The notes under the pieces are model-generated. The model saw only the letters and a list, made by a program, of their open reading frames with translations, did no database searches and was not told the origin of the DNA. Made by a program: the position numbers and the translations under genes. DNA of 64,000 nucleotides from Mesorhizobium sp. WSM4313 (GTDB lineage Bacteria > Pseudomonadota > Alphaproteobacteria > Rhizobiales > Rhizobiaceae), in contig NZ_NSFT01000003.1 in the NCBI RefSeq assembly GCF_002294725.1, positions 372,001 to 436,000 of the forward strand, written 5' to 3'. Every line of letters begins with the position of its first letter. The stretch's first letter is position 1. This document shows positions 34,723 to 43,704 of the stretch, piece after piece.

Positions 34723-35658
34723 TCATGATCCGATGGGCCTGGGATCGTCCGGCTCCGCCTTGGCAACCGCGGCAAGCGCCGCGGCGACGACGGCGGCGCG
34801 GCGGGCCTTCGGTCCATCCACCGGCCAGACCAGACGGCGCTTGATGGTCAGCGCGGGAATAACGCGGGCGATCTCGACGAGCTGGCCGGAGCGGAAATGC
34901 TCCCTAAGCACCAGTTCGCTGGCAAGCAGCGCCCCCATGCCGGAAAGCGCGGCCTGCGCGGCCAGCACGGTCAAGGGGAACCGCGGTCCGTGATCGATGT
35001 TCTTACGCTGGCGGCCGGCGGCGGCGAACCAGCTTGCCCATGTGGGGTAGACGTCGTCGCCCATTGTCTGGTCGATGTGGAGGAGGGGCAGGCGGTCGAG
35101 CACTTCGGCGCTATCTTGATCTGCGCGGTTGCGGATCAGCGCCGGGGCACAGGCCGGGATCACCCTTTCGGCGAAGAGATCGGCCGATGCGAGATCTCTT
35201 GCCGTGCTGTTGCGGTAGCTGATGGCGAGGTCGATGCCTTCCTCCAGCATCGAATCCAACGCGATCGACACCACGATGCGCACGTCCAGCCTGCCGAGAG
35301 CTGCGCGGACATTGCCAAGGCGCGGCGCCAGCCAAAGCGAGGCGAAGGACGGATCGGCGGCGATGGTGAAGGTATCGGCACGGCGCTCGAAACGCAGCCG
35401 CCGCAAGCCGGAGACCAGCGCGTCGAAGCCGCGGTCGATGTCGGGCAGCGCCGCCTCGGCGATGCGTGTGAGCGCGATGCCGTTGCCCTCGCGCCTGACC
35501 AGCTTGACGCCAAGCCGATCCTCCAGCTGCCGCAACTGATGACCGACGGCGCCCGGCGTGACGCCGAGCTCGTCGGCGGCCCGCGTCAGACTGCCGGTGC
35601 GCGCGGCGGCGGCCAGCGCACGCAGGGCCGACAGCGGGAGGTCGCGAAGAAGCATCAT
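34723..35658 (-). CDS. LysR-family regulator, GcvA-like
   Basis: This 311-residue regulator opens with the LysR helix-turn-helix (LSALRALAAAARTGSLTRAADELGVTPGAVGHQLRQLEDRLG) and has a periplasmic-binding-like effector domain. Two in-frame ATGs are adjacent (35658 and 35655); the ribosome site GAGGT is distant. It is divergent from the TauD/BBOX-like dioxygenase at 35763, its probable target. In the GcvA subgroup the effector is often an amino acid or lactam, but that cannot be told here. Confidence 0.85.
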   Translation of the reverse strand: MMLLRDLPLSALRALAAAARTGSLTRAADELGVTPGAVGHQLRQLEDRLGVKLVRREGNGIALTRIAEAALPDIDRGFDALVSGLRRLRFERRADTFTIAADPSFASLWLAPRLGNVRAALGRLDVRIVVSIALDSMLEEGIDLAISYRNSTARDLASADLFAERVIPACAPALIRNRADQDSAEVLDRLPLLHIDQTMGDDVYPTWASWFAAAGRQRKNIDHGPRFPLTVLAAQAALSGMGALLASELVLREHFRSGQLVEIARVIPALTIKRRLVWPVDGPKARRAAVVAAALAAVAKAEPDDPRPIGS

Positions 35659-35762
35659 GGATTGAGAATACCTCAAAACTTGCGAAAACAAACTCGTTTG
35701 CAGGAAAAGCCGCGAGCGCCCTACCGTTGTTGAAGACAACTCAATCCAGGAAAGCCGTCGCC

Positions 35763-36983
35763 ATGCTCGATATGCAGACTCAGTCCGTCCCCGCCGGCCA
35801 GGCACTCGCGACGCGCTCCTTGCGAGCGATGCGCAACGAAGGACTGCGTATCGCCGTGGAATTCGATGACGGCAGCGCCGGCCGGCTGTCGATGCGCTGG
35901 CTGCGGCTTGCCTGCGAATGCGAGATATGCGGCGACACCGCTTCCGGAAAGCGCTGGCTGACGCCTGCCGATGTTCCGGCCGATATTCGCGCGGCCTCGA
36001 TCGAGATCTCGACGGATGGGACGACGGACGTGGTCTGGCGGGACGGCCATGTCTCGCGCTTCGCGGTGGGCTTTCTGGCGGCCCATGCCGGACGCGGCGG
36101 CGATTTCGGCGCGCCACGCTTTCAGCCGGAACTGTGGAATAGCGATCTCGGCGCGCGGCTTGGGCGTTTCGCCTTCGACGCCGTGGTGGAGGACGACGCA
36201 GCGCTTTTCCACTCGCTGCGCGCCTTGCGCGACCATGGTATCGCCATGCTGACCGGCGTCCCGGCCGAGCCTGAGGCGACGCTGCGCGTCGCCGGCCGCT
36301 ACGGGCTGGTGCGCGAGACCAGCTACGGCAAGGTTTTCGATCTCATCTCGCGGCCCGACGCGCGGGTGGCCGGGGAAACGGCGCGCGCGCAAATTCCGCA
36401 CACGGACGAGCCGTTCCGCTATTCGCCGCCGGGCTTCATCTTCTTCCATGCGATCAGGACCGGCGCGGGCAGCGGTGGCACCTCGTTGATGGTCGATGGC
36501 TTTCAAGTCGCCGAACGGATGCGCACAAACAGTCCGGAGCTGTTCGACCTGCTCGCTCGACATGGCGTGACATTCCATCGCGAGCATGCCGGCGACGTGT
36601 TCTTCAGCGCCGAGGCGCATGTCATCAGCCTCGACGCGAGCGGCGCCGTCACCGGCATACGCTTCAACGATCGCTGCCTGGCGCCGCAGACGGGCGCTGT
36701 CGATGAGATCGACGGGCTGATCGAGGCGCTTGCCGAGCTGACGCGGCTGATCTGCAATCCGGCGAACCAGTTCCGGCACCAGCTGCAGCCCGGCGAGGTG
36801 CTGGTCTTCGACAATCAGCGGGTCCTGCACGGGCGCACCGAATTCGATCCGACGCTGGCCGTCCGCCACCTCAGAAGCTGCAACCTCGACCGCGACGGCG
36901 TCCACAGCGCCTTCCGCACGCTGGCCCGGCGCTTCGCGCCTGAGGAGGCGGAAGCGGTGCTTTATCAGGGCGCAATTTTCTGA
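35763..36983 (+). CDS. Fe(II)/2-oxoglutarate dioxygenase, gamma-butyrobetaine hydroxylase-like
   Basis: This 406-residue enzyme has an N-terminal DUF971/GBBH-like domain with a Cys-rich CECEIC (residues 51-56) where related proteins bind zinc, then a TauD-type jelly-roll. The iron triad is His213-Asp215 (PHTDEPF) and His356 (NQRVLHGRTEF). This layout is seen in gamma-butyrobetaine and trimethyllysine hydroxylases of carnitine metabolism, so a betaine or amine substrate is likely. The ATG at 35763 has AGGAAA upstream. The divergent LysR gene is the likely regulator. Confidence 0.85.
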   Translation: MLDMQTQSVPAGQALATRSLRAMRNEGLRIAVEFDDGSAGRLSMRWLRLACECEICGDTASGKRWLTPADVPADIRAASIEISTDGTTDVVWRDGHVSRFAVGFLAAHAGRGGDFGAPRFQPELWNSDLGARLGRFAFDAVVEDDAALFHSLRALRDHGIAMLTGVPAEPEATLRVAGRYGLVRETSYGKVFDLISRPDARVAGETARAQIPHTDEPFRYSPPGFIFFHAIRTGAGSGGTSLMVDGFQVAERMRTNSPELFDLLARHGVTFHREHAGDVFFSAEAHVISLDASGAVTGIRFNDRCLAPQTGAVDEIDGLIEALAELTRLICNPANQFRHQLQPGEVLVFDNQRVLHGRTEFDPTLAVRHLRSCNLDRDGVHSAFRTLARRFAPEEAEAVLYQGAIF

Positions 36984-37019
36984 CGATAGCCAGGGGGACG
37001 GCGTCGACCTCGAAGGTTC

Positions 37020-37195
37020 GGTTCCTCGCCCCCGCCAGAGGCGGGGGAGAGGTGTCCGCGAAGCGGACGGAGAGGGGGTTTCGTAAGGCGCAAGCCCTTC
37101 TCTTCAAAGCGCTTTCGCCGCGCGGGACCGGCGCCCCCCTCTCCGTCTCGGCTTCGCCGAGCCACCTCTCCCCCATTTCATGGGGGCGAGGAACC
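37020..37195. repeat. Dispersed palindromic element with 14 bp perfect ends
   Basis: GGTTCCTCGCCCCC (37020-37033) and GGGGGCGAGGAACC (37182-37195) are exact inverted ends. Inside lie paired GTCCGCGAAGCGGAC and CTCGGCTTCGCCGAG hairpins and CTCTCC/GGAGAG segments. It fills the gap between the convergent dioxygenase gene and the gene at 37210. Confidence 0.75.
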
Positions 37196-37209
37196 TAAGA
37201 CCGCGGGCC

Positions 37210-38466
37210 TCAATTGAACCACAGCGCAAAGGTCAAGAAACCGGCGCCGCCGAACTCGCGTTGGATCTGGTCGAAATCGTCGCTGGTGAGGATCTTGCCG
37301 CTTTCGAGATAGGGCGCGATGCCGGGACCGGTGATCGAAAGGACCAGGTCAAAAGGTTTCGGCTCGTCGAAGAAGCGCTTCATGTTGATGCCCTTCCCGG
37401 TAATGCGAAAATGCGGCAGCAGCGCGCGGCCTTCGAGAAGATCCTCGGCTATCGTCAGCGTGGCGAGCCAGGCCTGCACCTGTTCCTCGCCGACCTCGAG
37501 GCCGGTCAGCGGGTTGACGCCCTTCTGCTGCGGTCCCGGCAGCCATTCACGGTCATTGTCGGTCTCGGCCAGGATCGACTTCCAGTCCTCGCGCGACAGC
37601 CGGATCATCTCCAGCAGGTGGCGGCGCGCAGCCCGCCGGCGTTCCGGCTCGATCACCGGCCAGTTGACGAGATGCACCAGCGAGATGAAGTCGGCGAAGC
37701 GCCATTCCGAGGCGAACATGTTGCCGCTCATGCCGCCGTCCAGCGGCACGAGCGTATCCTGCAATGGCAGTTTCGCACGCGGGAACAGCATGTGGAACGA
37801 GCCGTCAAAGGCATTGCGGAAATCATGCGCCAGCCAGAAATCGGCCTGCGCCATGAGGAACTCGGCATAGCCTTGCAGCCAAAAACCGTCGGCGCGGTCG
37901 AAGCGGAAGGTGAGCGAAGGCGCGGTATTGCTGGTGTCGATGCTGCCGCGCGACAGCGACGCCATGATGGCGGTGATGCTTTCGTCGGGCGCGAGCTTGC
38001 CATCTTCGTTGAGGTCGATGCCGACATGGGTGAGGTCGACAATCATGCCGATATCGGCATCCTTTGGCACGGAGCCAAGCGTGACGGCGGATTTCTCCAG
38101 CCGGTCACGGAAGGCGACCAGGATGGCGCGGAATTCTTCGTAGGTCAGCGGCTGCGGGTGGGGATTGTCGGGCACCGGCAACCGCATCAGCGGCAGCATG
38201 AAGGATCTCGGGCTCTCGAAACCGTGGCGATGCAGGCCGCCGGCGAGGAGCTCGAGCGCAGTGAAGAATTCGCCGGCGCCGGCCGCATAGGCTGAGGCTG
38301 GGTCCTTGGCCGCTGCCGCCTCCAACGTCGACAGCGCCGTGTTCCGGTCGGCCACGCTCTTCGCCTCGAACATGGACTTGGCTTCGTCCGGCATCTCGGC
38401 CCAGGCGACGGACGCCGGCAGGAATGCAAACAAGGCTGCTGCAAGGATCACTCTACGCATCGTCAT
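37210..38466 (-). CDS. Exported protein of unknown function with an EF-hand-like loop
   Basis: This 418-residue protein has a cleavable signal peptide (MRRVILAAALFAFLPASVAWA-EM). The mature part is mostly helical and acidic, and contains DLNEDGKLAPDE, which matches an EF-hand calcium loop. Other features are HVGIDL before the loop and LVNWPVIEPERRRAARRHLLEMIRLSREDWKSILAETDND. I recognise no named family. The start at 38466 has GGAGG upstream; the frame extends slightly further without support. Confidence 0.7.
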   Translation of the reverse strand: MTMRRVILAAALFAFLPASVAWAEMPDEAKSMFEAKSVADRNTALSTLEAAAAKDPASAYAAGAGEFFTALELLAGGLHRHGFESPRSFMLPLMRLPVPDNPHPQPLTYEEFRAILVAFRDRLEKSAVTLGSVPKDADIGMIVDLTHVGIDLNEDGKLAPDESITAIMASLSRGSIDTSNTAPSLTFRFDRADGFWLQGYAEFLMAQADFWLAHDFRNAFDGSFHMLFPRAKLPLQDTLVPLDGGMSGNMFASEWRFADFISLVHLVNWPVIEPERRRAARRHLLEMIRLSREDWKSILAETDNDREWLPGPQQKGVNPLTGLEVGEEQVQAWLATLTIAEDLLEGRALLPHFRITGKGINMKRFFDEPKPFDLVLSITGPGIAPYLESGKILTSDDFDQIQREFGGAGFLTFALWFN

Positions 38467-38597
38467 CGCCCTCCACTGCTCCACGTCGTGAGCATACACG
38501 GATTTCGGTCAGTCCGAGATGCCCGCCGCGGGATCGCCAGCAACCCGCTTCAACCTATCCATCAGACAGTCTACACAGGGCGAAACTGGATGGGCCC

Positions 38598-39641
38598 GTG
38601 TCGAACTATCCGCTTGCCTATAAACTGTCATGGCTGCCGCGCCTGCTGAGACCGTCGCTTGCCGGCGACAGAAGCGGCTTCGCGGCGCCCGCGGCGACGT
38701 TGCTCGATCCGCAGCCCACACGGAAGGTGCGGCTGGCCTTCGTCGGCGACATTTCGGCAGTCGCCAATCGCGATGCGCCGGATTGGGATCCGGCGATCAC
38801 GACGCTGCTTTCATCCGCCGACCTCGTGATCGGCAATTGCGAAAGTCCGATCGTCGAACGAGCACGCGCGGTCATAGGCACGCGGCTCGGCACGCATCAT
38901 GCGATGAGCGAGCATTTCCTGGCCGATGCGCTCGCAGCCGCCGGCATCGCGCGCGACAGGCTCGTTCTGTCCCTGGCCAACAACCACGTGCTCGATCAGG
39001 GCATCGCCGGTTTCGACGAAACGCTCGCGGCGCTGAACCGGCTCGGGATCCGGACCATCGGCACGGTTGCCGGCGGGCCCGTCCAGCGTCATGCGGCCGG
39101 ACCGCTGACGATCGGCTTTGCGGCTTTCACGCTCTGGCGCAACACGGATGGCGCGCCGTTCGAAGAACGCATCTCGATGCATGCCGCCGAATGGCCGAGC
39201 GACGCCGTTTCCGGCATCGATCTCACCTGCGCCGTGCCGCACTGGGACTGGGAGTTCCGGCATTTTCCACGACCCGCGACGCGGGCGCTGGCGAGACGGC
39301 TGGCGGATCACGGCGTCCGGTTGATCGCTGGGCATCACGCGCATGTCGTGCAGCCCATCGAGCGTGTCGGCGACAGCGTGATCGCCTACGGCCTTGGCGA
39401 TTTCCTCGGCACTGCGCTCGCCAGACTGCCATGGCCGGCACGCATCGGCTCGATATTCGTCGTCGATGTCAGCGTCGATCCGGCCACGCGCGGCGCCATC
39501 GCCGCCTACAAGATGCATTTCTTCATGCGGCTCCCTGATAAAGGCTATGAGCGGCTGATGCCGGTCGAGGCTTTGGACGGCCGGCTCAAGCGGCGGGTCG
39601 GTGCCCGGCTGGAGGCGATTTTTCCCACTTCGGGCAACTAG
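38598..39641 (+). CDS. CapA-family (poly-gamma-glutamate capsule/metallophosphatase fold) protein
   Basis: This 347-residue protein has the PGA_cap calcineurin-like fold: RLAFVGDISAVANRDAPD, DLVIGNCESPIVERARAVIG, LSLANNHVLDQGIAGFDETL and LIAGHHAHVVQPIERV with VIAYGLGDFLGTAL. In Bacillus, CapA belongs to poly-gamma-glutamate export, but most stand-alone members are uncharacterised phosphatase-like enzymes. The start is uncertain: GTG at 38598 is chosen because upstream residues in the same frame look non-coding. Confidence 0.8.
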   Translation: MSNYPLAYKLSWLPRLLRPSLAGDRSGFAAPAATLLDPQPTRKVRLAFVGDISAVANRDAPDWDPAITTLLSSADLVIGNCESPIVERARAVIGTRLGTHHAMSEHFLADALAAAGIARDRLVLSLANNHVLDQGIAGFDETLAALNRLGIRTIGTVAGGPVQRHAAGPLTIGFAAFTLWRNTDGAPFEERISMHAAEWPSDAVSGIDLTCAVPHWDWEFRHFPRPATRALARRLADHGVRLIAGHHAHVVQPIERVGDSVIAYGLGDFLGTALARLPWPARIGSIFVVDVSVDPATRGAIAAYKMHFFMRLPDKGYERLMPVEALDGRLKRRVGARLEAIFPTSGN

Positions 39642-40106
39642 TGGCACCGCACAGGGATTTTGAAAGGTTGCCGTTTGTCTACGGGCACGATTTTCACCGT
39701 TCCTTTCCGTGAAGTCGGCGCAAACGCCGGGGATTGGCGGAAGCCTTCCAACCTCGTCATCCCTGGGCGGAGCAGACGCCAAGCGGCGTCGCGGAGACCC
39801 TGGGATCCATTCCGTGACCCTGATCAAAGAGTGCAGCGGAGCAGAATTCTGGACCGCAGCAGCGCTCATGCGTCACGGAATGGATCCTCGGGTCTGCGCG
39901 CGTCGCTTCGCTCCTTGCTCCGCCCGTGGATGACGACTGGGTGGACGTTTCGGCCAATTTCCAAGGCATGCCACCTGCCAACACAACATGGCCAGTCGGT
40001 CAAAATTCCTTTGCAGAACCATCAGCCGCCGATCGCCACGGGCGCAGGCGACTTTCGCGCAAAAGCCGCTATCATGGCGGCATCTCAGCGGCGGCCGGGG
40101 GTGGCC
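39642..40106. other. Intergenic stretch of 465 bases holding a dispersed element
   Basis: A palindromic element (39755-39935) occupies the middle. The flanks before and after it hold no supported gene; an in-frame extension of the next gene through this stretch is read as non-coding. Confidence 0.6.
39755..39935. repeat. Dispersed palindromic element, copy 2 of 3
   Basis: CGTCATCC (39755-39762) and GGATGACG (39928-39935) are inverted ends, with GGATCCATTCCGTGAC mirrored by GTCACGGAATGGATCC inside. The preceding GGATTGGCG-AAGCC stretch is also shared with copy 1 at 27541. Confidence 0.8.
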
Positions 40107-41078
40107 ATGGAAGCAGCGGATTTCATGCCGAGCGAAGCAGCCATCGCGGGCATCAGGCGCGGCATAGAGGACTATGAGGCGAAACGGGCGTCAGCCCAGA
40201 AACAGGTCCGCTGGCGGGTGCCTGTGTTCGTCGGCCTGGTCGTCGTCATCGTCGCGCTCATCGCCTGGCTGTTCAACGCTGCCGCCGATCCTCACGAACA
40301 GTGGCTTTCGACGCCGCATGTCTTTCTCTATCTCGGCGGCCTCGTTGTCGCGGTGCTGCTCTATTTCCAGGCGCTGAGGCCGGCGACCCGGCTGCAGCAA
40401 TCTTTTCGCGATACGTTGCTGCCGATGATCTTCGGCTTCGTGCGCGAAGTGCGCTACCAGCGCGGCGCGCGGCCGAACTCCTTCGGCAGGATGCCACGCG
40501 AAACCGTCGGCGCTTTCAACCGTCAGAGCTTCGACGATGTCATTTCCGGGCGCTACGAGGATTTTCCCTTCGAGCTCTACGAGGCGAAGCTCTGGGAAGG
40601 CTCCGGCAAAAGCGAGACGACCGCCTTCAAGGGCGTCATCGTCGCCTTCGAGACCATCGAGCCGTTCCCCGGCACGCTGGTCGCCGCGCGTAAGGCCGGC
40701 AAGGTGGCGCATTTCTTCCGCGGCATGTTCGCCGGCAAGATGCAGGAGCTGTCCTCCGGCGTCGAAGACCTCGATGCCACTTATGAATTCCGCACAGACA
40801 ATGTCGAGGCGGCGCGGCCGCTGGTCACCGGCCGGATGGCGCAGGCGCTGACCTGGCTCCGCGAGACATGGCCCTACGACCAGGCGCGGGTGGCGCTCAG
40901 CGGCAGCGACGGCTTTCTGTTGATGCCGCGTTCGAAGAACTTCTTCGAGCTACCGGATATCTCGCAGCCGATCGATTACAACACCCATGTCGCGCCGATG
41001 ATCACCGATCTCGGCGCGATGCTGGCGACGGCCGCACTGGTGCGCAAGATCGGCGCGAGGGATGAAGTGAGCGGATAG
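40107..41078 (+). CDS. DUF3137 membrane protein
   Basis: This 323-residue protein has two membrane segments near the N-terminus (VFVGLVVVIVALIAWLF and VFLYLGGLVVAVLLYF), then a cytoplasmic DUF3137 domain with YEAKLWEGSGKSETTAFKGVIVAF, as in E. coli-type and rhizobial relatives of unknown function. ATG at 40107 is chosen; ATG at 40074 is an alternative with no better ribosome site. The DUF2314 gene is convergent, ending three bases away. Confidence 0.8.
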   Translation: MEAADFMPSEAAIAGIRRGIEDYEAKRASAQKQVRWRVPVFVGLVVVIVALIAWLFNAAADPHEQWLSTPHVFLYLGGLVVAVLLYFQALRPATRLQQSFRDTLLPMIFGFVREVRYQRGARPNSFGRMPRETVGAFNRQSFDDVISGRYEDFPFELYEAKLWEGSGKSETTAFKGVIVAFETIEPFPGTLVAARKAGKVAHFFRGMFAGKMQELSSGVEDLDATYEFRTDNVEAARPLVTGRMAQALTWLRETWPYDQARVALSGSDGFLLMPRSKNFFELPDISQPIDYNTHVAPMITDLGAMLATAALVRKIGARDEVSG

Positions 41079-41081
41079 ACC

Positions 41082-41564
41082 TCAGCAGTCGAAGCCGTAT
41101 TGAGTGCGCATATAGTCGGCCTCTTCCTTCGACATCTTCTTAAACATCACGCAGACGGTGAAGCTGCCGACCTGGCGGCCGTTTTTGGTGTAGCCCCAGT
41201 CGGAGATGTCGTCCCTGGTGAATTCGATGTTCTGGCCAAGGACGACATTGCGGACGATTTCCGGCTCGTTCGCCAATATGCCGACGAAGCCGTCGGCGGT
41301 CCGCTTGAAGGGGATGACCCAGAAATGCTCCGTCGCCTTTCCGTCGACGACCATCACCTTCAGCTTGAACCTGTCGGTTCCCGGCGGCGGAGCGTCGGAC
41401 AAGGCCAGGAATTCATCCAGGCTGGATCGCGCCTTTGCGATCGCCGCCGCCATCTCGGCGTCGTCCGAGGCGATCATCATGGCCTTGTCGTCGCTTTGCG
41501 CGCGGGCATGCAAGGGACCGAGCGCCAGCAGCAGGCATAGCGCGACGCGAACGGCAATTGTCAT
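41082..41564 (-). CDS. DUF2314 exported protein (YegJ-like)
   Basis: This 160-residue protein has a signal peptide (MTIAVRVALCLLLALGPLHARA) and a DUF2314 domain: ARSSLDEFLALSDAPPPGTDRFKLKVM, EHFWVIPFKRTADGFVGILANEP and the C-terminal FKKMSKEEADYMRTQYGFDC. The periplasmic location is inferred. Family function is unknown. It converges with the DUF3137 gene; the stops are three bases apart. Confidence 0.85.
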   Translation of the reverse strand: MTIAVRVALCLLLALGPLHARAQSDDKAMMIASDDAEMAAAIAKARSSLDEFLALSDAPPPGTDRFKLKVMVVDGKATEHFWVIPFKRTADGFVGILANEPEIVRNVVLGQNIEFTRDDISDWGYTKNGRQVGSFTVCVMFKKMSKEEADYMRTQYGFDC

Positions 41565-41728
41565 GGCACCCCCCGGTCAAAGCCAATATCCCTGCGCACT
41601 ATCTTCGGGCAATGTGTCGGCTTTATCAATCGGGGAACCGACCCACGCCAATTGTCATCGGCGAATGATAACGGAGGGGCTTCGGCCGCCGAAACGAGGC
41701 ACTAGAACTAGGCGCGGAGGACAGGGAC

Positions 41729-42355
41729 ATGCGATTGAGATTTGCGGCTGCGGCGTACGCAGCGATCGTCCTTTGCGCCGGGCCTGCCCGTGCCGACGAC
41801 CCGAAGGCCTTCAGGCTGACCATCGACGGCGTGACCGTCGACATCGATCCGGGCGAAGATGTCGACGTCAAGCTCCCCAGCGGCAAGACCAGCAAGGTAA
41901 GGCTCGACCACAATGATTTTGCCACCTTCTCCGACGGAACATTCTCCTTCGTCCATCCGAGCAGCAATTCGGTCACCAAGAGCGATCTCGGCGACGGTAT
42001 CGCTCAATATCTCATGGCTTCGGCGCTCGGCACCCTCGTCGTGGTGCAGACATACGACAAGATGAACCCTGTCTCCCTCAACCAGCTGATGCTGCAGGAG
42101 ATGACCAAAGAAACGGTCCAGGCGGGTGGGCAACTGACGCAGCAGCCGACGACGCGCAAGCTTGCCGACGGCAAGCAACTGACCGGCCTCAAGGCGACCG
42201 TGAAGACGCGCACCGACAGGGCGGATTTCGAGATCGTCGGTTTCGGCGCAGCCGATCGGGGGCTGCTCTTCATCACGCGCGTCGGCGATCAGGATAACGT
42301 CACCGAACAGCCGCTGATCGACAAGTTCTGGGAGACCCTGAAGATCAAGCTGTAA
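41729..42355 (+). CDS. Exported protein of unknown function
   Basis: This 208-residue protein has a signal peptide (MRLRFAAAAYAAIVLCAGPARA-DD). The mature part is beta-rich at first (FRLTIDGVTVDIDPGEDVDVKLPSGKTSKVRLDHND) and ends with a helical part (LIDKFWETLKIKL). There is no recognised domain. GAGG lies before the ATG at 41729. A leftward gene of unknown function ends nine bases after its stop. Confidence 0.7.
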   Translation: MRLRFAAAAYAAIVLCAGPARADDPKAFRLTIDGVTVDIDPGEDVDVKLPSGKTSKVRLDHNDFATFSDGTFSFVHPSSNSVTKSDLGDGIAQYLMASALGTLVVVQTYDKMNPVSLNQLMLQEMTKETVQAGGQLTQQPTTRKLADGKQLTGLKATVKTRTDRADFEIVGFGAADRGLLFITRVGDQDNVTEQPLIDKFWETLKIKL

Positions 42356-42364
42356 AAGGCTAGG

Positions 42365-42880
42365 TCAAAGGCCCGTAAGTCCGGCCAGCCAGTTCGCCGA
42401 GCGCTTCGCCACGTCCACCGTTGCGCCAGCAGCGCGGCTGAGGTCGGTCTTGACCACGGCATAGCCGGCCTTGGTGCGGTAAAGCACGGCGCGGCCGCCA
42501 TCGACCGACCCGTCGAAGGCCAGGGGCTTTGCCGATTCCGTTTCGCTGGCGGTCACCGTTCCGCCGACCGGAGCGCTCGGGCGATGGTCGAGCTCGGGCG
42601 GCAGCGGGGCGATGGTTTCGACAACGCGGTTCCTGGGTTTCAGATCCGGCCTGGAAGCTTTCTCGGCAAGCTCGGAGGAAGCGGCCGAGCCCTTGACGCG
42701 GCAGATGCCTGAAACCAGCGGATAGTCGAAATTGCGCTGGTGCAGCATCTGGCTCTTCATCGCCGCTTCGCAGTCGGCGAGCGTCGTCCATTTGGCCGGC
42801 GTCTCGCCGATATATTCGCAGAGCTTGGCGTCGCAGTCGCAGCCGACAATGGTCATGGCGACAAGGGCGGTCTTGATCAC
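42365..42880 (-). CDS. Exported or secreted protein of unknown function
   Basis: This 171-residue protein has a short hydrophobic start (MIKTALVAMTIVGCDCDAKLCEYI) with Cys14, Cys16 and Cys21, then ADCEAAMKSQM, a proline-rich linker around residues 90-110, and a helical tail. VGCDCDAKLCEYIGETPAKW does not form a clean lipobox. It resembles small rhizobial exported proteins, but I cannot assign a family. A longer intergenic region lies upstream. Confidence 0.65.
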   Translation of the reverse strand: MIKTALVAMTIVGCDCDAKLCEYIGETPAKWTTLADCEAAMKSQMLHQRNFDYPLVSGICRVKGSAASSELAEKASRPDLKPRNRVVETIAPLPPELDHRPSAPVGGTVTASETESAKPLAFDGSVDGGRAVLYRTKAGYAVVKTDLSRAAGATVDVAKRSANWLAGLTGL

Positions 42881-43704
42881 GGTCTTGTCCCTTTAAATAT
42901 TCCCAAACCGATCAATCGCCGCGGAACAAGGCGGGATTTGGCCGCGATTGTGGATTGTGCGTGTCGATGCGTTACGGAAGGTTGCTTGGCCGGCGACTGT
43001 GGCCGGAAAGCATCAGCAGCGGATGTCCGGGAGGGCGGTAGCCTGTGAGGCGGACAGCACCAAAAAGACAGTTGGCGCTGGGATTTCTCCCAGCGCCTCC
43101 CTGTCAGATCAGGAACCGGTTACGGCAGCAACTTCCGTAAAGTCGTCGCGCCAGGCCGGCCTTGATTTTGACGGTCCTGCCAGTCGCCGCCCGAAGGGCA
43201 GCTCCCGTTCCAGACCACGCCGATCTCCACCCTTGCGGGCTTCGCCCAGCGTGCCATCGAAGGTTTTTACCGGCCTTCATGGCAGCATCGGTCCGCCGTC
43301 GGCGTTGGCACGCTTTCCGCGGCACCCGTAGGTCTCGGCATCCGTCCCTCAAACAGGCGAGCCTGCTCTCGTTCTGGGCCGTACGGGCCTCAGGAAATCC
43401 GCCTTGCGCTTTGCCTTTCGGCTGGGCGTTCGGTAGCCGCCTGAGATGGGTTGAATGTACGCCGGGTAAGGGCTCTGGGAAATGCCGGCGCGCCTGTGGA
43501 TAGCGGGATTATCGGGGACCAATGGCGAAAGCTTCGGAATCCGCCGGCCGAACCGCTTAGACAGCCTGCCCCGCTTTTCTGTGACCGCTCGATGTTGGAG
43601 CCTTGCTCCGGCGCCCGGTCCGCGTTTCAATGTCGGCAAAAGACTCTGGGTGCCAGCGCGGGTGCCGCCGCGCATGTGCGCGACGTGCCTCGGGGGAGGT
43701 CGAC
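42881..43704. other. 824-base gap with a possible leftward RNA
   Basis: No reading frame here has convincing protein character, yet a strong leftward terminator sits at 43062-43105 with further hairpins upstream of it (GCTGCCCTTCGGGCGGC near 43190-43206 and TTACGG/CCGTAA near 43119-43139). The transcript that the terminator would end must start between it and about 43700. This could be a non-coding RNA or a decayed gene. Confidence 0.45.
43062..43105 (-). terminator. Strong intrinsic terminator without an upstream gene
   Basis: Read leftward, GGCGCTGGGA pairs perfectly with TCCCAGCGCC around GAAA. Outside a small internal loop, GACAG pairs with CTGTC, and TTTTT follows at once. No gene on the minus strand ends nearby upstream, so the transcript it stops is unannotated. 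Confidence 0.8.

Noticed and set aside
35659..36117. Extension of the LysR frame into the dioxygenase gene
   Set aside because: The extra residues are Arg/Ser-rich and antisense to the dioxygenase; the HTH starts right after the ATG at 35658.
42948..43503. Several 60-127 codon frames in the 824-base gap
   Set aside because: Frames on both strands overlap each other, lack domains and ribosome sites; a structured RNA or a decayed sequence explains them better.
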